In this document: one piece after another, positions 36,490 to 44,708 of the stretch
Layout: every line of letters begins with the position of its first letter
Position numbering within the stretch: position 1 is the first letter of the stretch
Source of the DNA: Gammaproteobacteria bacterium
Lineage (GTDB): Bacteria > Pseudomonadota > Gammaproteobacteria > Pseudomonadales > Pseudohongiellaceae
Assembly: GCA_018661465.1 (NCBI GenBank)
Contig: JABJIC010000030.1
Coordinates: 1 to 64,000 of the forward strand
DNA: 64,000 nt
Direction of reading: 5' to 3'
Program-made: the position numbers and the translations under genes
Notes under the pieces: model-generated
What the model saw: only the letters and a program-made list of their open reading frames with translations
Told to the model about the DNA's origin: nothing
Database searches by the model: none

Positions 36490-36621
36490 TCCAGTCTTAC
36501 TCCTGCCTGTATTGCTTCTGTCTTACTACAGGATAATGCGGTAGTTCGATGGGTTTCATGATGACCCATCTCAAGTGAATGGCATTATGGCAAATATCCA
36601 AAGCAAGCGTAACCGTGAGCC

Positions 36622-37023
36622 TTATTCTCTTTGTTTGAATCGATGTATCAGGCGACGGTCTTTCTTATTCGGCTTACCGCTTGCTTGCAAGAATGTTGGC
36701 TGCGATTTACGTTGGATAGCCAGTTTCTCTCGTTTCTCGATGCTTTCCTCCGTTTCATCATAGAGTAATTGTGCTTCAGGAGCTCCGCGTCGATGTTCCG
36801 AAAGGGCAATGACGGTGACCGTTTTTTCATCCACGCCCTGTCGAAGTTTGATCACCGCGCCCACTTCAATTTCTTTACTTGGCTTGGTACGAGTTCCTTC
36901 TATATGCACCTTTCCTCCATCGATAGCCTGTTTGGCAACTCCTCTGGTCTTATAGAAGCGCGCTGCCCAGAGCCATTTGTCCAGTCGGACTCGGGCTAAT
37001 TCAGAGGGATTGGATTTATTCAT
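36622..37023 (-). CDS. hslR: Heat-shock protein 15, S4-domain RNA-binding protein
   Basis: Hsp15 binds free 50S subunits carrying a stalled nascent chain and helps recycle them. The 133-residue protein begins with an S4 RNA-binding domain (VRLDKWLWAARFYKTRGVAKQAIDGGKVHIEG, here described by positions 12-43) and ends in a lysine/arginine-rich tail, as in E. coli HslR (133 residues). It follows yrfG by 12 bases in the leftward yrfG-hslR pair that is conserved in Gammaproteobacteria. The hslO partner gene usually nearby is not in this window. Confidence 0.95.
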   Translation of the reverse strand: MNKSNPSELARVRLDKWLWAARFYKTRGVAKQAIDGGKVHIEGTRTKPSKEIEVGAVIKLRQGVDEKTVTVIALSEHRRGAPEAQLLYDETEESIEKREKLAIQRKSQPTFLQASGKPNKKDRRLIHRFKQRE

Positions 37024-37035
37024 AGTTTGTCTGAT

Positions 37036-37692
37036 TCATGCAAGAGGAAGAAGTTGTCCGAAATCTTCAATCAAGGGGAATTCATTGGTTTGTACAACCG
37101 GCTTTTTACTGTCAGGTTTGCTGATACCAAAAAGGTATTTAATTTTCTCCCTCGCAGCTTGGCGAAGAACAGGCAGAGAGTCATCAAACAAAACTGTAGT
37201 TTCAGGATTATAGTGTTCCATGTCTTTTAGCGCTTCCCAAAACCCATGGTTTTCCTTTGCCAGTCTTAGAGTATGTGAGCTGATCATTCTGTGAAAGTAA
37301 TTTGAAATGCCAGTGTGCTTCATTTTCAATTCAAGACTGGAAGGGTGGGCATTGGTAATTAACAAAATATTCTTATCGCTTGATTGTAATGCCTGCAATA
37401 CCTGCTCTACATTTGGCCGTATTTGAATTTTGTGTTTAATGGAGTTTTTCAGTGCGGTGATATCCAGCGCCAATTCTTCCTGCCAGTAGTCGAGGCAATA
37501 CCAATCCAAAGTGCCATGAACTTCTTCGTATTTTTTTACAATAAAATCTTCCGCCTCATTCAAGCTGACTTGATGAGTATCGGAATAGATTTTTGGAACA
37601 AGTATCTGCCAGAAATAGTTGTCGAAATGCAGGTCCAGTAGTGTTCCATCCATATCGAACATAATCGTGTCTATAGCCGACCAAGGGGGCAT
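37036..37692 (-). CDS. yrfG: HAD-family GMP/IMP nucleotidase YrfG
   Basis: This 218-residue HAD phosphatase has motif I FDMDGTLLDL (nucleophile Asp13, acid/base Asp15), motif II LLITNAH, the lysine of motif III in AKENHGFWEAL and motif IV TVLFDDSLPVL. E. coli YrfG dephosphorylates GMP and IMP. The LHFDNYFWQ segment after motif I is typical of this subfamily. It is encoded 12 bases before hslR and divergently from cysQ, the same arrangement as in Pseudomonas; a nudE gene sits between them in some relatives but is not here. Confidence 0.93.
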   Translation of the reverse strand: MPPWSAIDTIMFDMDGTLLDLHFDNYFWQILVPKIYSDTHQVSLNEAEDFIVKKYEEVHGTLDWYCLDYWQEELALDITALKNSIKHKIQIRPNVEQVLQALQSSDKNILLITNAHPSSLELKMKHTGISNYFHRMISSHTLRLAKENHGFWEALKDMEHYNPETTVLFDDSLPVLRQAAREKIKYLFGISKPDSKKPVVQTNEFPLIEDFGQLLPLA

Positions 37693-37825
37693 GAAACTCT
37701 CCTGAAAATTGAGTACAAAAAGATAGCACTTTAGTGAGCAAAAAGTGACAACTATCTAGTGGTGATTATGGACTTCGTTTTTGAGCTTGTGCTCCTTTCC
37801 AAAAAAAGACGCGGAGAAATTGAAT

Positions 37826-37834
37826 TGCTATAAT
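37826..37834 (+). promoter_or_regulatory. Extended -10 promoter of cysQ
   Basis: TGCTATAAT is a consensus extended -10 element 84 bases before the cysQ ATG. No good -35 box is visible, as expected for this promoter class. Confidence 0.5.
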
Positions 37835-37918
37835 CGCAATAAGAAAAATAAAATAGCCACTCAATCGATTTTCGGCTTTACCCGCATAATCAATTCACAA
37901 ATAAGGGTGTAGTGACAC

Positions 37919-38758
37919 ATGGGAGATATCGCACTTAATGATGAGCAATTAGAAAGCTTGTTAGATATTGCGGCTGCTGCAGGTCGTGAGATTCTCACAG
38001 TCTACAATCAATCGGAAGCAATTGAGGTTGAAAAAAAGGCTGATGACTCGCCAATTACTCTTGCCGACAGGAATGCTCATAAGCTGATCGAGGCCAGATT
38101 ACAGGAGTGGACGCCGGAGATTCCCGTCTTTTCCGAAGAATCAGATACGATCGAACCCAGCGTTCGCAAAAGCTGGGATAAGTACTGGTTAGTTGATCCT
38201 TTGGACGGCACCAAGGAATTCGTAAAACGAAATGGTGAGTTTACGGTCAATATTGCTCTAATAGAGAATGGCGTCGCAACTGCTGGCGTTGTTCACGTGC
38301 CGGTAAGCGGAATTACTTATCTGGGTCGGGTGGGATTAGCTGCTTACAAGATTGAAAAAGCACGCTGCACAAAAATTAGTGTTAGCAACCTGGACCAAAA
38401 TGCCGCCGTTAGAATCGTAGCGAGTCGTAGCCATAAAGGTGAGTCGTTGGAAAAATTGATTCGGCACATTGAACACAAATTGGGTGAAGTTGAAGTAGTT
38501 AGTATGGGTAGTTCACTGAAGATGTGTTTAATAGCGGAAGGTAAGGCAGACATCTATCCAAGGCTGGCGCCCACTTCGGAATGGGATACTGCTGCTGCCC
38601 ATGCGGTGGTTTCTGCAGCAGGTGGCCGTATCGTCGATACCGGGTTCAAGGATCTGCGCTACAACCAGAAAGAATTGCTTTTGAATCCCAATTTCATCGC
38701 CCTGGGAGACAGTGCTTATCCTTGGCAATCTCTACTAAGCGCCTCCTTGCCTGATTGA
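37919..38758 (+). CDS. cysQ: 3'(2'),5'-bisphosphate nucleotidase CysQ
   Basis: CysQ removes the 3'-phosphate from PAP (adenosine 3',5'-bisphosphate), a by-product of sulfate assimilation, and is lithium-sensitive. The 279-residue protein is of the inositol-monophosphatase fold. It shows KKADDSPITLADRNAH (metal ligand), FSEESDTIE, the metal-binding WLVDPLDGTKEFVKRNGEFTVN (described by its WLVDPLDGTKEF part), and the C-terminal PTSEWDTAAAHAVVSAAGG. Length and motifs match E. coli CysQ. It is transcribed rightward, divergent from yrfG, with an extended -10 promoter. Confidence 0.96.
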   Translation: MGDIALNDEQLESLLDIAAAAGREILTVYNQSEAIEVEKKADDSPITLADRNAHKLIEARLQEWTPEIPVFSEESDTIEPSVRKSWDKYWLVDPLDGTKEFVKRNGEFTVNIALIENGVATAGVVHVPVSGITYLGRVGLAAYKIEKARCTKISVSNLDQNAAVRIVASRSHKGESLEKLIRHIEHKLGEVEVVSMGSSLKMCLIAEGKADIYPRLAPTSEWDTAAAHAVVSAAGGRIVDTGFKDLRYNQKELLLNPNFIALGDSAYPWQSLLSASLPD

Positions 38759-38899
38759 CTCCCTTCGCCACAGCAGGCCTCTGGACAAGCTTTGACAAAA
38801 GGTTTAGCGTCGACTTTCAGTAACAATCACCGATTGTTTAGATCACAATTAGTTCATATAAATAGCTACATAAATCACTAGCTTACACTTGGAAGAATA

Positions 38900-40174
38900 A
38901 TGAATAAGAAATCTCCTCGATCCCTTGTTTTACCTTGTCTCTCCTTGGTGCTGCTCGCGACTATCTCTCCATTGTCCAGCGGACAGCGGTTGGAGCCTGC
39001 CGACCCTGCTAGCGTGGGTATGTCGTCTGAAATTCTGGGCCAGGCAACTGCTAATTTGCAAGCTCATATCGATGAGGGTGATATTTCCGGAGTAGTAGCG
39101 GCAGTCGCTCGCGATGGCAAGTTGGTGTATTTCGAATCACTGGGCCAATTGGATATGGAAGCTGGAACGCCCATGAGAGAGGATGCTCTGTTTCGCATAT
39201 ATTCCATGACGAGAGAGATCACTAGTGCGGCAGTACTAACACTTTACGAACAAGGGAAATTCAATTTCGATGACCCAATAAAAATGTATTTACCGGAATT
39301 CGAGAATCAGCGAGTTCTTCAGGATTCATCCAGTACTGATATCTCCGATGTCAAAAACAGATCTGGAGATATCACTGTTGCCCATCTACTCACCCATACT
39401 TCGGGATTGGGCAGCAGGAGCTCTGCTTTATATCGGGAAAATAATGTGCGGGATAAAAATATTACTCTGGACCAAATGGTTAGTAATGCGGCGCGTATAC
39501 CTTTATTTCAAGATCCCGGAACACAGTTTCGATATGGCATACATGCGACTATTCTCGGCAAGTTGATTGAAGTTTGGTCTGGGCAGGATTTTAGAGAATA
39601 TTTGGAAGAGAATGTTCTTGAGCCTCTAGATATGGATAGCACTATGTTCTGGGCCCAGGGCGATGATGTGGATCGACTTGCCCAGCTTTACCGGCCGCGA
39701 GATGGGCAACTTGTTCCTCACCAGATTGAAGAGGTGCCATTTACTAGCGAGCCCAAACTCATTGAAGGGGGAGTGGGATTACTTTCTACTGTAATGGACT
39801 TTATGAATTTTTCTCAGATGATATTGAATGGCGGCACTTTCAATGGCCTGACTATTCTGCAGCCTGAAACCGTCAGCTTGATGTATCAAAACGCAGTGCC
39901 AGCACAGGCTATGCCTATTGGTGATCGCGGCTACTGGCTTGGATCAGGCTGGACTCTTGGTGGCTTCAATTTGGTTATGGATGCGTCCGCTTACAGCTTT
40001 CCTGTATCAGAGGGCACCATCTGGTGGGACGGTTCTGCAGCAACACGATTCTTTGTTGACCCTAAGCAAGATACGGTGATTGTAATCATGGGCCAGGTTT
40101 CACCCTCCAGTGGAGGTGGTTTCCGGGAAGACTTTTCAAGGTTTGTTGATCAAGCAATTATCGAAAGAAGATAA
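38900..40174 (+). CDS. Exported beta-lactamase-fold (EstB-like) serine hydrolase homologue with altered SxxK motif
   Basis: This 424-residue protein has a signal peptide (about 1-28) and the beta-lactamase/penicillin-binding fold of class C enzymes and family VIII esterases. The catalytic motif reads Ser102-Met-Thr-Arg105; the normally essential Lys is an Arg, read directly as AGA at 39212-39214. The second motif is Tyr212 in RYGIHATILG, which fits the YxxN-like position in EstB relatives, and a late EGTIWWDGSAATRFFVDP segment occupies the KTG-like position. It may therefore be inactive or have a changed mechanism. Most relatives hydrolyse esters or peptides. It stands alone, with no obvious operon partner. 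Confidence 0.85.
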   Translation: MNKKSPRSLVLPCLSLVLLATISPLSSGQRLEPADPASVGMSSEILGQATANLQAHIDEGDISGVVAAVARDGKLVYFESLGQLDMEAGTPMREDALFRIYSMTREITSAAVLTLYEQGKFNFDDPIKMYLPEFENQRVLQDSSSTDISDVKNRSGDITVAHLLTHTSGLGSRSSALYRENNVRDKNITLDQMVSNAARIPLFQDPGTQFRYGIHATILGKLIEVWSGQDFREYLEENVLEPLDMDSTMFWAQGDDVDRLAQLYRPRDGQLVPHQIEEVPFTSEPKLIEGGVGLLSTVMDFMNFSQMILNGGTFNGLTILQPETVSLMYQNAVPAQAMPIGDRGYWLGSGWTLGGFNLVMDASAYSFPVSEGTIWWDGSAATRFFVDPKQDTVIVIMGQVSPSSGGGFREDFSRFVDQAIIERR

Positions 40175-40204
40175 ACATTTACGACAAACAGTTACGATTG
40201 ACCC

Positions 40205-40702
40205 GTGCTGGTGAGTACAGCTTTGGACAAGCAGATGAAAGTGGAATTCGAATATCTTGTAGATCACCCGGATCAAATTTATCAGGTAGTCAAATGGTGG
40301 AGAACTGCTTGGGATAAATGGATGGATGAGGATGATGAAGTTGTCGCCCAGCAGATTCGAAGTTCTCTCGGAAAGGAAAATTTACCCATAGACATTCTTG
40401 CCTTCATCGATGGCAAAGTTGTGGGGGCGGCGGCATTAAAACTTCAAGAGCTCGTGAAAGTTTATCCTCAGTATCAATACTGGCTTGGAAGCGTCTTTGT
40501 GGATGAGTCATATAGAGGCAATCAGATCGCAACAGCATTGACCATGCGAATTATTGATATGGCAAAAGAACATAAGCTGCCGCATTTGTACTTGCAAACC
40601 GCTAATCTTAGCGGCGGCCTATACGCAAAACTCGGTTGGAAGAAGGTCGAACAGTTTCGTGATGTGGATGAAGAAACACTTTTGATGGTTAAAACTCTTT
40701 AA
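40205..40702 (+). CDS. GNAT-family N-acetyltransferase
   Basis: This 165-residue protein starts with GTG (an ATG at residue 11, MKVEFEYL, is also possible). It has a GNAT fold with a central strand pair around ILAFIDGKVVGAAALKL, the acetyl-CoA motif A in LGSVFVDESYRGNQIATALTMRII with the R/Q-x-x-G/A-type loop, and YLQTANLSGGLYAKLGWKKVE at the end. The substrate is not known. It lies between the serine hydrolase and a second GNAT gene 40 bases downstream, so the two acetyltransferases may be co-transcribed. Confidence 0.82.
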   Translation: MLVSTALDKQMKVEFEYLVDHPDQIYQVVKWWRTAWDKWMDEDDEVVAQQIRSSLGKENLPIDILAFIDGKVVGAAALKLQELVKVYPQYQYWLGSVFVDESYRGNQIATALTMRIIDMAKEHKLPHLYLQTANLSGGLYAKLGWKKVEQFRDVDEETLLMVKTL

Positions 40703-40742
40703 AGAGCGAGGGGCAGTATAGTTTGGATAGGCAGAGAAAAAA

Positions 40743-41270
40743 TTGAAAGTCATTCGCACTAGGCCAGGCCACGAGCTCATAATGGCGAATTATCATGCTG
40801 TGAATGAGGAGCATTTCCGAAAGTGGAGTCCTTCCATGCCAAAGGACCACCACACAATTGAATCTTGGAAACTCAGATTGAAAGAACAAGAATTATTGTT
40901 CGAAAATGATAGATCGGTGCATTTTATTGGATCAGACGAAACTGAGTCTCATGTAATTGGAAGCTGTTCAATTTCCAGTATTGTTAGAGGCGTATTTCAA
41001 GCTTGTTATATGGGTTACTCAGTTGCCGAAAGATTTGAAGGCCAAGGCAAGATGAAACTGATCGTCAGTGAAGTAATAGACTACGCTTTTATTGAGCTTA
41101 AATTGCATCGCATTATGGCAAACTATATGCCGAGCAATGAGCGCTCCGGGAAATTATTGGAAAGCCTTGGCTTCGAGAAAGAAGGGCTTGCGAAGGACTA
41201 TTTGTATATCAATGGCAAATGGGAAGATCATGTGATGACAGCTTTACTAAATAGGAACCACAGGTTTTAG
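40743..41270 (+). CDS. RimJ-like GNAT acetyltransferase
   Basis: This 175-residue GNAT protein has the RimJ/RimL subfamily features: an N-terminal TRPGHELIMANYHAVNEEH, an acetyl-CoA region GYSVAERFEGQGKMKLIVSEVIDYAFIELKLHRIMANY (split here at the R/Q-G-x-G/K loop), SNERSGKLLESLGFEKEG and the C-terminal YLYINGKWEDHVMTAL. RimJ acetylates the N-terminal alanine of ribosomal protein S5. Similarity to RimJ is good but many relatives act on other substrates, so I do not give the gene symbol. The start is TTG at 40743; the ATG in MANYHAV is a shorter alternative. Confidence 0.8.
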   Translation: MKVIRTRPGHELIMANYHAVNEEHFRKWSPSMPKDHHTIESWKLRLKEQELLFENDRSVHFIGSDETESHVIGSCSISSIVRGVFQACYMGYSVAERFEGQGKMKLIVSEVIDYAFIELKLHRIMANYMPSNERSGKLLESLGFEKEGLAKDYLYINGKWEDHVMTALLNRNHRF

Positions 41271-41313
41271 GGCGACGCCGCTTATTCATATACTGAGGGT
41301 CACATGAGAGATG

Positions 41314-41892
41314 TTAAGTTTCAGCTAAGCAGTCATAGCTGTTGAGTAGTGTATATTGAGCGCCCATGTCGAGAGTTTCCGACTTATATAGCTGAAGTTG
41401 CCCCACTGTGAAGCTTCCCCACTTATGATCAGCATAGGTTTCATAGAGATTGGTCAATTCTGATTTGGCCTTATTGTTAAATTTCGCAAGCGTGACATGG
41501 GGAACAAATGGCCGAGAATCTTCAACGGAAGGCTGTACAGCGAAAGCATGTGACATGTCCGTTACTATTTGTTCTAGATAATCACTCTTATCGATACCTA
41601 TCCATAAAGAACCCTTGAAAAATCCCAGACCTGTTGAGCTGAGTTCAAAATGGCGATGCTTATTCCCAATTTCAGCCAGGGTAGCCTGGATAAATTTAAG
41701 GTTCTCCTGCTCAACCGAGCCAAGAAATTTTAAGGTGATATGCAGGTTTTCCGGAGGAGATACTCGTAATTTTAAGGGCTCGCTCAATCCCAATGGGTGT
41801 AATTCATCAAGGAGAGGGGTAAGTTCCTGGTAGAGAGGAAACTTAATGCCCGCAAAGCATCTTATTCGTACAGGTTTCTGTTTTTTCTTCAT
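41314..41892 (-). CDS. thpR: RNA 2',3'-cyclic phosphodiesterase
   Basis: This 192-residue 2H-phosphoesterase carries two HxT/S motifs: HITLKFLGSV (about residue 50) and HVTLAKFN (about 128). ThpR opens 2',3'-cyclic phosphates at RNA ends and was first described as LigT. The start RIRCFAGIKFPLYQE agrees with the family. It is encoded leftward between the acetyltransferases and the methylsuccinyl-CoA dehydrogenase genes, on its own. Both catalytic His residues are present. Confidence 0.92.
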   Translation of the reverse strand: MKKKQKPVRIRCFAGIKFPLYQELTPLLDELHPLGLSEPLKLRVSPPENLHITLKFLGSVEQENLKFIQATLAEIGNKHRHFELSSTGLGFFKGSLWIGIDKSDYLEQIVTDMSHAFAVQPSVEDSRPFVPHVTLAKFNNKAKSELTNLYETYADHKWGSFTVGQLQLYKSETLDMGAQYTLLNSYDCLAET

Positions 41893-42113
41893 TGAGATTT
41901 TCTTCGCGTAGCGATAATCAAGGTTTGAGACAGGGGATGTTACTACTCTTCTAGTTCATTGTCCTGCTTCGCAATTGCGTCGGGAATCGAATAGAATCTG
42001 GAATCCTCCTTAATCTCATTTAATCGTAAAGAGTTGAAAGCGCAATTTTGAGGCTATGGCTATCTGAGTGGGCGTTTTTGCTATATCTCAATCATTGAGC
42101 ACTAACAATATTT

Positions 42114-43769
42114 ATGGATTCGAACAATTTAATTGGCAGCATTGATCAAGAGCTGGATTACCTTCAGGAAATCGTGGGACGTGGCTTTGCAACTATCAAG
42201 AGTTATTGCCTGAATGATGGAAAGCTCGATCCTGTATTGATGGATGAATGGCAGCTATGCAGCTATGACCTTGCTTTCTGCACTGCCGAGATTTCCGCAG
42301 CTAGATCTTTTTGTACTTATGCTTCCGCGCTTCAAAATAATTCACTGGTACATAATCTTTGTGTCAGTTTTTCGGGAGAAACAATTCAAACCGTATTGAA
42401 TCGGCTTTTGTCTCGGGCAGCGGAACTTGAATTGTCTCGAGGTGATATTCTTGCCGCGTATGATCGAAAAGTTATACAAACTTTGTTGGAAAATTTTCTT
42501 ACTGGGGAATCGTTATCGAAGATAGGTGAGGAAATTTGTGAAAACGATATTCAGCGTCTGCCTTCAGTTTTAAGTGATGATATTGAAATGGTGCGGGAAA
42601 CCTTCTTTCGCTTTGCCAACGATGTAGTCATACCTCTTGCAGAAGAAATTCACCGTCAGGATCAGGATATTCCTGATTCGATTCTCAAACCCGCTGCCGA
42701 GTTGGGCTGTTTCGGCACTTGTATCCCCGAACGATTCGGTGGCTTGCAGCCGGACGACAAGCCAAACAGCCTGGGAATGATCGTAGTCACTGAGGAGCTT
42801 TCGAGAGGTTCTCTTGGGGCTGCCGGCAGCCTGATTACTCGTCCTGAAATAGCAGCTCGTTCGCTATTAAGCGGCGGCACCGCCGCCCAGCAAGAGAGGT
42901 GGCTGCCAAAGCTGGCAGCAGGGGAGATGCTTTGTGCTATATCTATCACCGAGCCCAATACCGGATCCGATGTTGCCGCAGTATCCTTAAAGGCGAGCAA
43001 GACGAAGGGCGGTTGGTTGCTGAATGGTAGCAAGACCTGGTGTACCTTCGCCGGAAAATCAGAATTGCTGGTGGTATTAGCCAGAACTGATGGGGATTTG
43101 AGTCTGGGTTATAAAGGTTTGAGCCTTTTCATGATAGAAAAGCCAGCTTATGCCGGTCATAGTTTTACACATCAGCAGGAACAGGGCGGTTCCTTAACAG
43201 GAAATGCCATATCTACACTCGGCTATCGAGGAATGCACTCCTACGATCTTTTCTTCGAAGACTACTTTGTTCCTGAAGAAAATTTGGTGGGAGAAGAAGC
43301 TGGCGAGGGTCGGGGTTTTTATTTCACCATGGAAGGATTCTCCGGTGGCAGGATTCAAACTGCAGCGAGAGCCACTGGTGTTATGCAGGCAGCATTTGAG
43401 AACGCACTCAGCTATGCCAAGGATCGACAGGTGTTCGGTAAAGCGGTGGCGGATTATCAACTCACTCGGGTTAAGCTCACGAGAATGTTGGCTACATTGA
43501 CTGCATCGCGACAATTTTCATATGCAGTTGCCGAGCAGATGGACAATGGTGGAGGTCAGATGGAGGCCAGTCTGGTAAAACTTTTTACCTGTAGAGCCGC
43601 CGAATGGATCAGCCGAGAGGCGCTGCAAATACATGGTGGTATGGGATACGCTGAAGAGTCGACAGTGAGTCGCCTGTTCGTGGATGCTAGAGTACTTTCC
43701 ATATTTGAAGGCGCCGAAGAAACACTGGCGCTTAAGGTGATCGCTCGAGATTTGATTGCCAAAGCCTAG
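42114..43769 (+). CDS. mcd: (2S)-methylsuccinyl-CoA dehydrogenase
   Basis: This 551-residue FAD acyl-CoA dehydrogenase has about 160 extra N-terminal helical residues before the usual domain, a layout characteristic of methylsuccinyl-CoA dehydrogenase (Mcd) of the ethylmalonyl-CoA pathway and absent from ordinary acyl-CoA dehydrogenases of about 380 residues. In the core I see TEELSRGSLGAAG, ISITEPNTGSDVAAV, the diagnostic LGYRGMHSYDLFFEDY, IQTAARATGVMQ, and ALQIHGGMGYAEE with SIFEGAEE, all very close to Mcd patterns. It oxidises methylsuccinyl-CoA to mesaconyl-C1-CoA. It heads a three-gene set with a MaoC hydratase and a mesaconyl-CoA transferase, which fits. I rely on recall of Mcd sequences; substrate is not proven. 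Confidence 0.83.
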   Translation: MDSNNLIGSIDQELDYLQEIVGRGFATIKSYCLNDGKLDPVLMDEWQLCSYDLAFCTAEISAARSFCTYASALQNNSLVHNLCVSFSGETIQTVLNRLLSRAAELELSRGDILAAYDRKVIQTLLENFLTGESLSKIGEEICENDIQRLPSVLSDDIEMVRETFFRFANDVVIPLAEEIHRQDQDIPDSILKPAAELGCFGTCIPERFGGLQPDDKPNSLGMIVVTEELSRGSLGAAGSLITRPEIAARSLLSGGTAAQQERWLPKLAAGEMLCAISITEPNTGSDVAAVSLKASKTKGGWLLNGSKTWCTFAGKSELLVVLARTDGDLSLGYKGLSLFMIEKPAYAGHSFTHQQEQGGSLTGNAISTLGYRGMHSYDLFFEDYFVPEENLVGEEAGEGRGFYFTMEGFSGGRIQTAARATGVMQAAFENALSYAKDRQVFGKAVADYQLTRVKLTRMLATLTASRQFSYAVAEQMDNGGGQMEASLVKLFTCRAAEWISREALQIHGGMGYAEESTVSRLFVDARVLSIFEGAEETLALKVIARDLIAKA

Positions 43770-43811
43770 AATATTTTGGAAGTACTAGACTAATTGCTAG
43801 GAAGAATTTGA

Positions 43812-44669
43812 ATGGCATTTGATGCGGAAAAATTACTCAACTACAAATTTCCTACGGTGCGCCAGGAGTATACGGAAAAGGATTGCATACTTTATGCCTT
43901 GGGCGTAGGTCTGGGTATCGACCCATTGGATGAAGAATGTTTGAAATTTGTCTATGAAGACGGTCTTAAGATGTTCCCGAGTCAGTCAGTAATGTTGGCT
44001 CATCCAGGCTTCTGGGCTAAAGAAGAAGGTACCGGAATAGATTGGGTGAAGGTTCTGCAGATGGGCCAGGAAACAATTATACATAAACCTTTTCCCACCT
44101 CGGGCACTGTAGAGGCAACGACTCGTATTACCTCGGTTGCCGATAAGGGCGAGAAAATTGGTGCGCTTATTGTTTCGGACCGAGTGGTAAGAGATATAAA
44201 TACCGGGGAAGATCTTTGTACTCTAGTTACCACAATACTGGCCAGAGGTGATGGAGGTTTTGGTGGTGAAAGAAAGGCGACACCAAAGACAGATGTTATT
44301 CCAAGCAGGGAACCTGACGAGGTTTGCGATCTGCCAACTCTGCGTCACCAAGCTCTACTCTATAGATTATCTGGGGACTATAACCCACTTCATGCCTCGC
44401 CTGTGGTGGCGCGAAACGCTGGATTCAGAGAACCGATTCTTCACGGTCTTTGTACCTTAGGTGTAGCCTCACACGCCTTGATGAAGACTTGTTGCGACTA
44501 CGATCCCGACAAGTTCAAGCGAATGCGATTACGTTTTTCCGCTCCTGTTTATCCAGGAGATACCATTAGAACCGAAATATGGCGAGATGGAAATGAAGTG
44601 GCGTTCCGTTGTAAATCTTTAGAAGAAGACAAGATCGTAATCAATAACGGCTATCTATTAGTAGGCTAG
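43812..44669 (+). CDS. MaoC-like hydratase, candidate mesaconyl-C4-CoA hydratase
   Basis: This 285-residue protein has two hot-dog halves of the hydratase-2 type: an N-terminal ILYALGVGLGIDPLDE with HPGFW, and a C-terminal MaoC domain with the active-site RLSGDYNPLHASPVVARNAGF (Asp and His of the R-hydratase signature) and PILHGLCTLG. Such enzymes add water to enoyl-CoAs with R-stereochemistry. Its place between methylsuccinyl-CoA dehydrogenase and the mesaconyl-CoA transferase suggests hydration of mesaconyl-C4-CoA to citramalyl-CoA, as done by Meh in Chloroflexus. The length (about 285) is close to that of Meh. A general peroxisomal-type hydratase remains possible. Confidence 0.7.
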   Translation: MAFDAEKLLNYKFPTVRQEYTEKDCILYALGVGLGIDPLDEECLKFVYEDGLKMFPSQSVMLAHPGFWAKEEGTGIDWVKVLQMGQETIIHKPFPTSGTVEATTRITSVADKGEKIGALIVSDRVVRDINTGEDLCTLVTTILARGDGGFGGERKATPKTDVIPSREPDEVCDLPTLRHQALLYRLSGDYNPLHASPVVARNAGFREPILHGLCTLGVASHALMKTCCDYDPDKFKRMRLRFSAPVYPGDTIRTEIWRDGNEVAFRCKSLEEDKIVINNGYLLVG

Positions 44670-44708
44670 TAGCATAATGGCCTGCCAGTTCCACAAAGAG
44701 GAGAAGTT

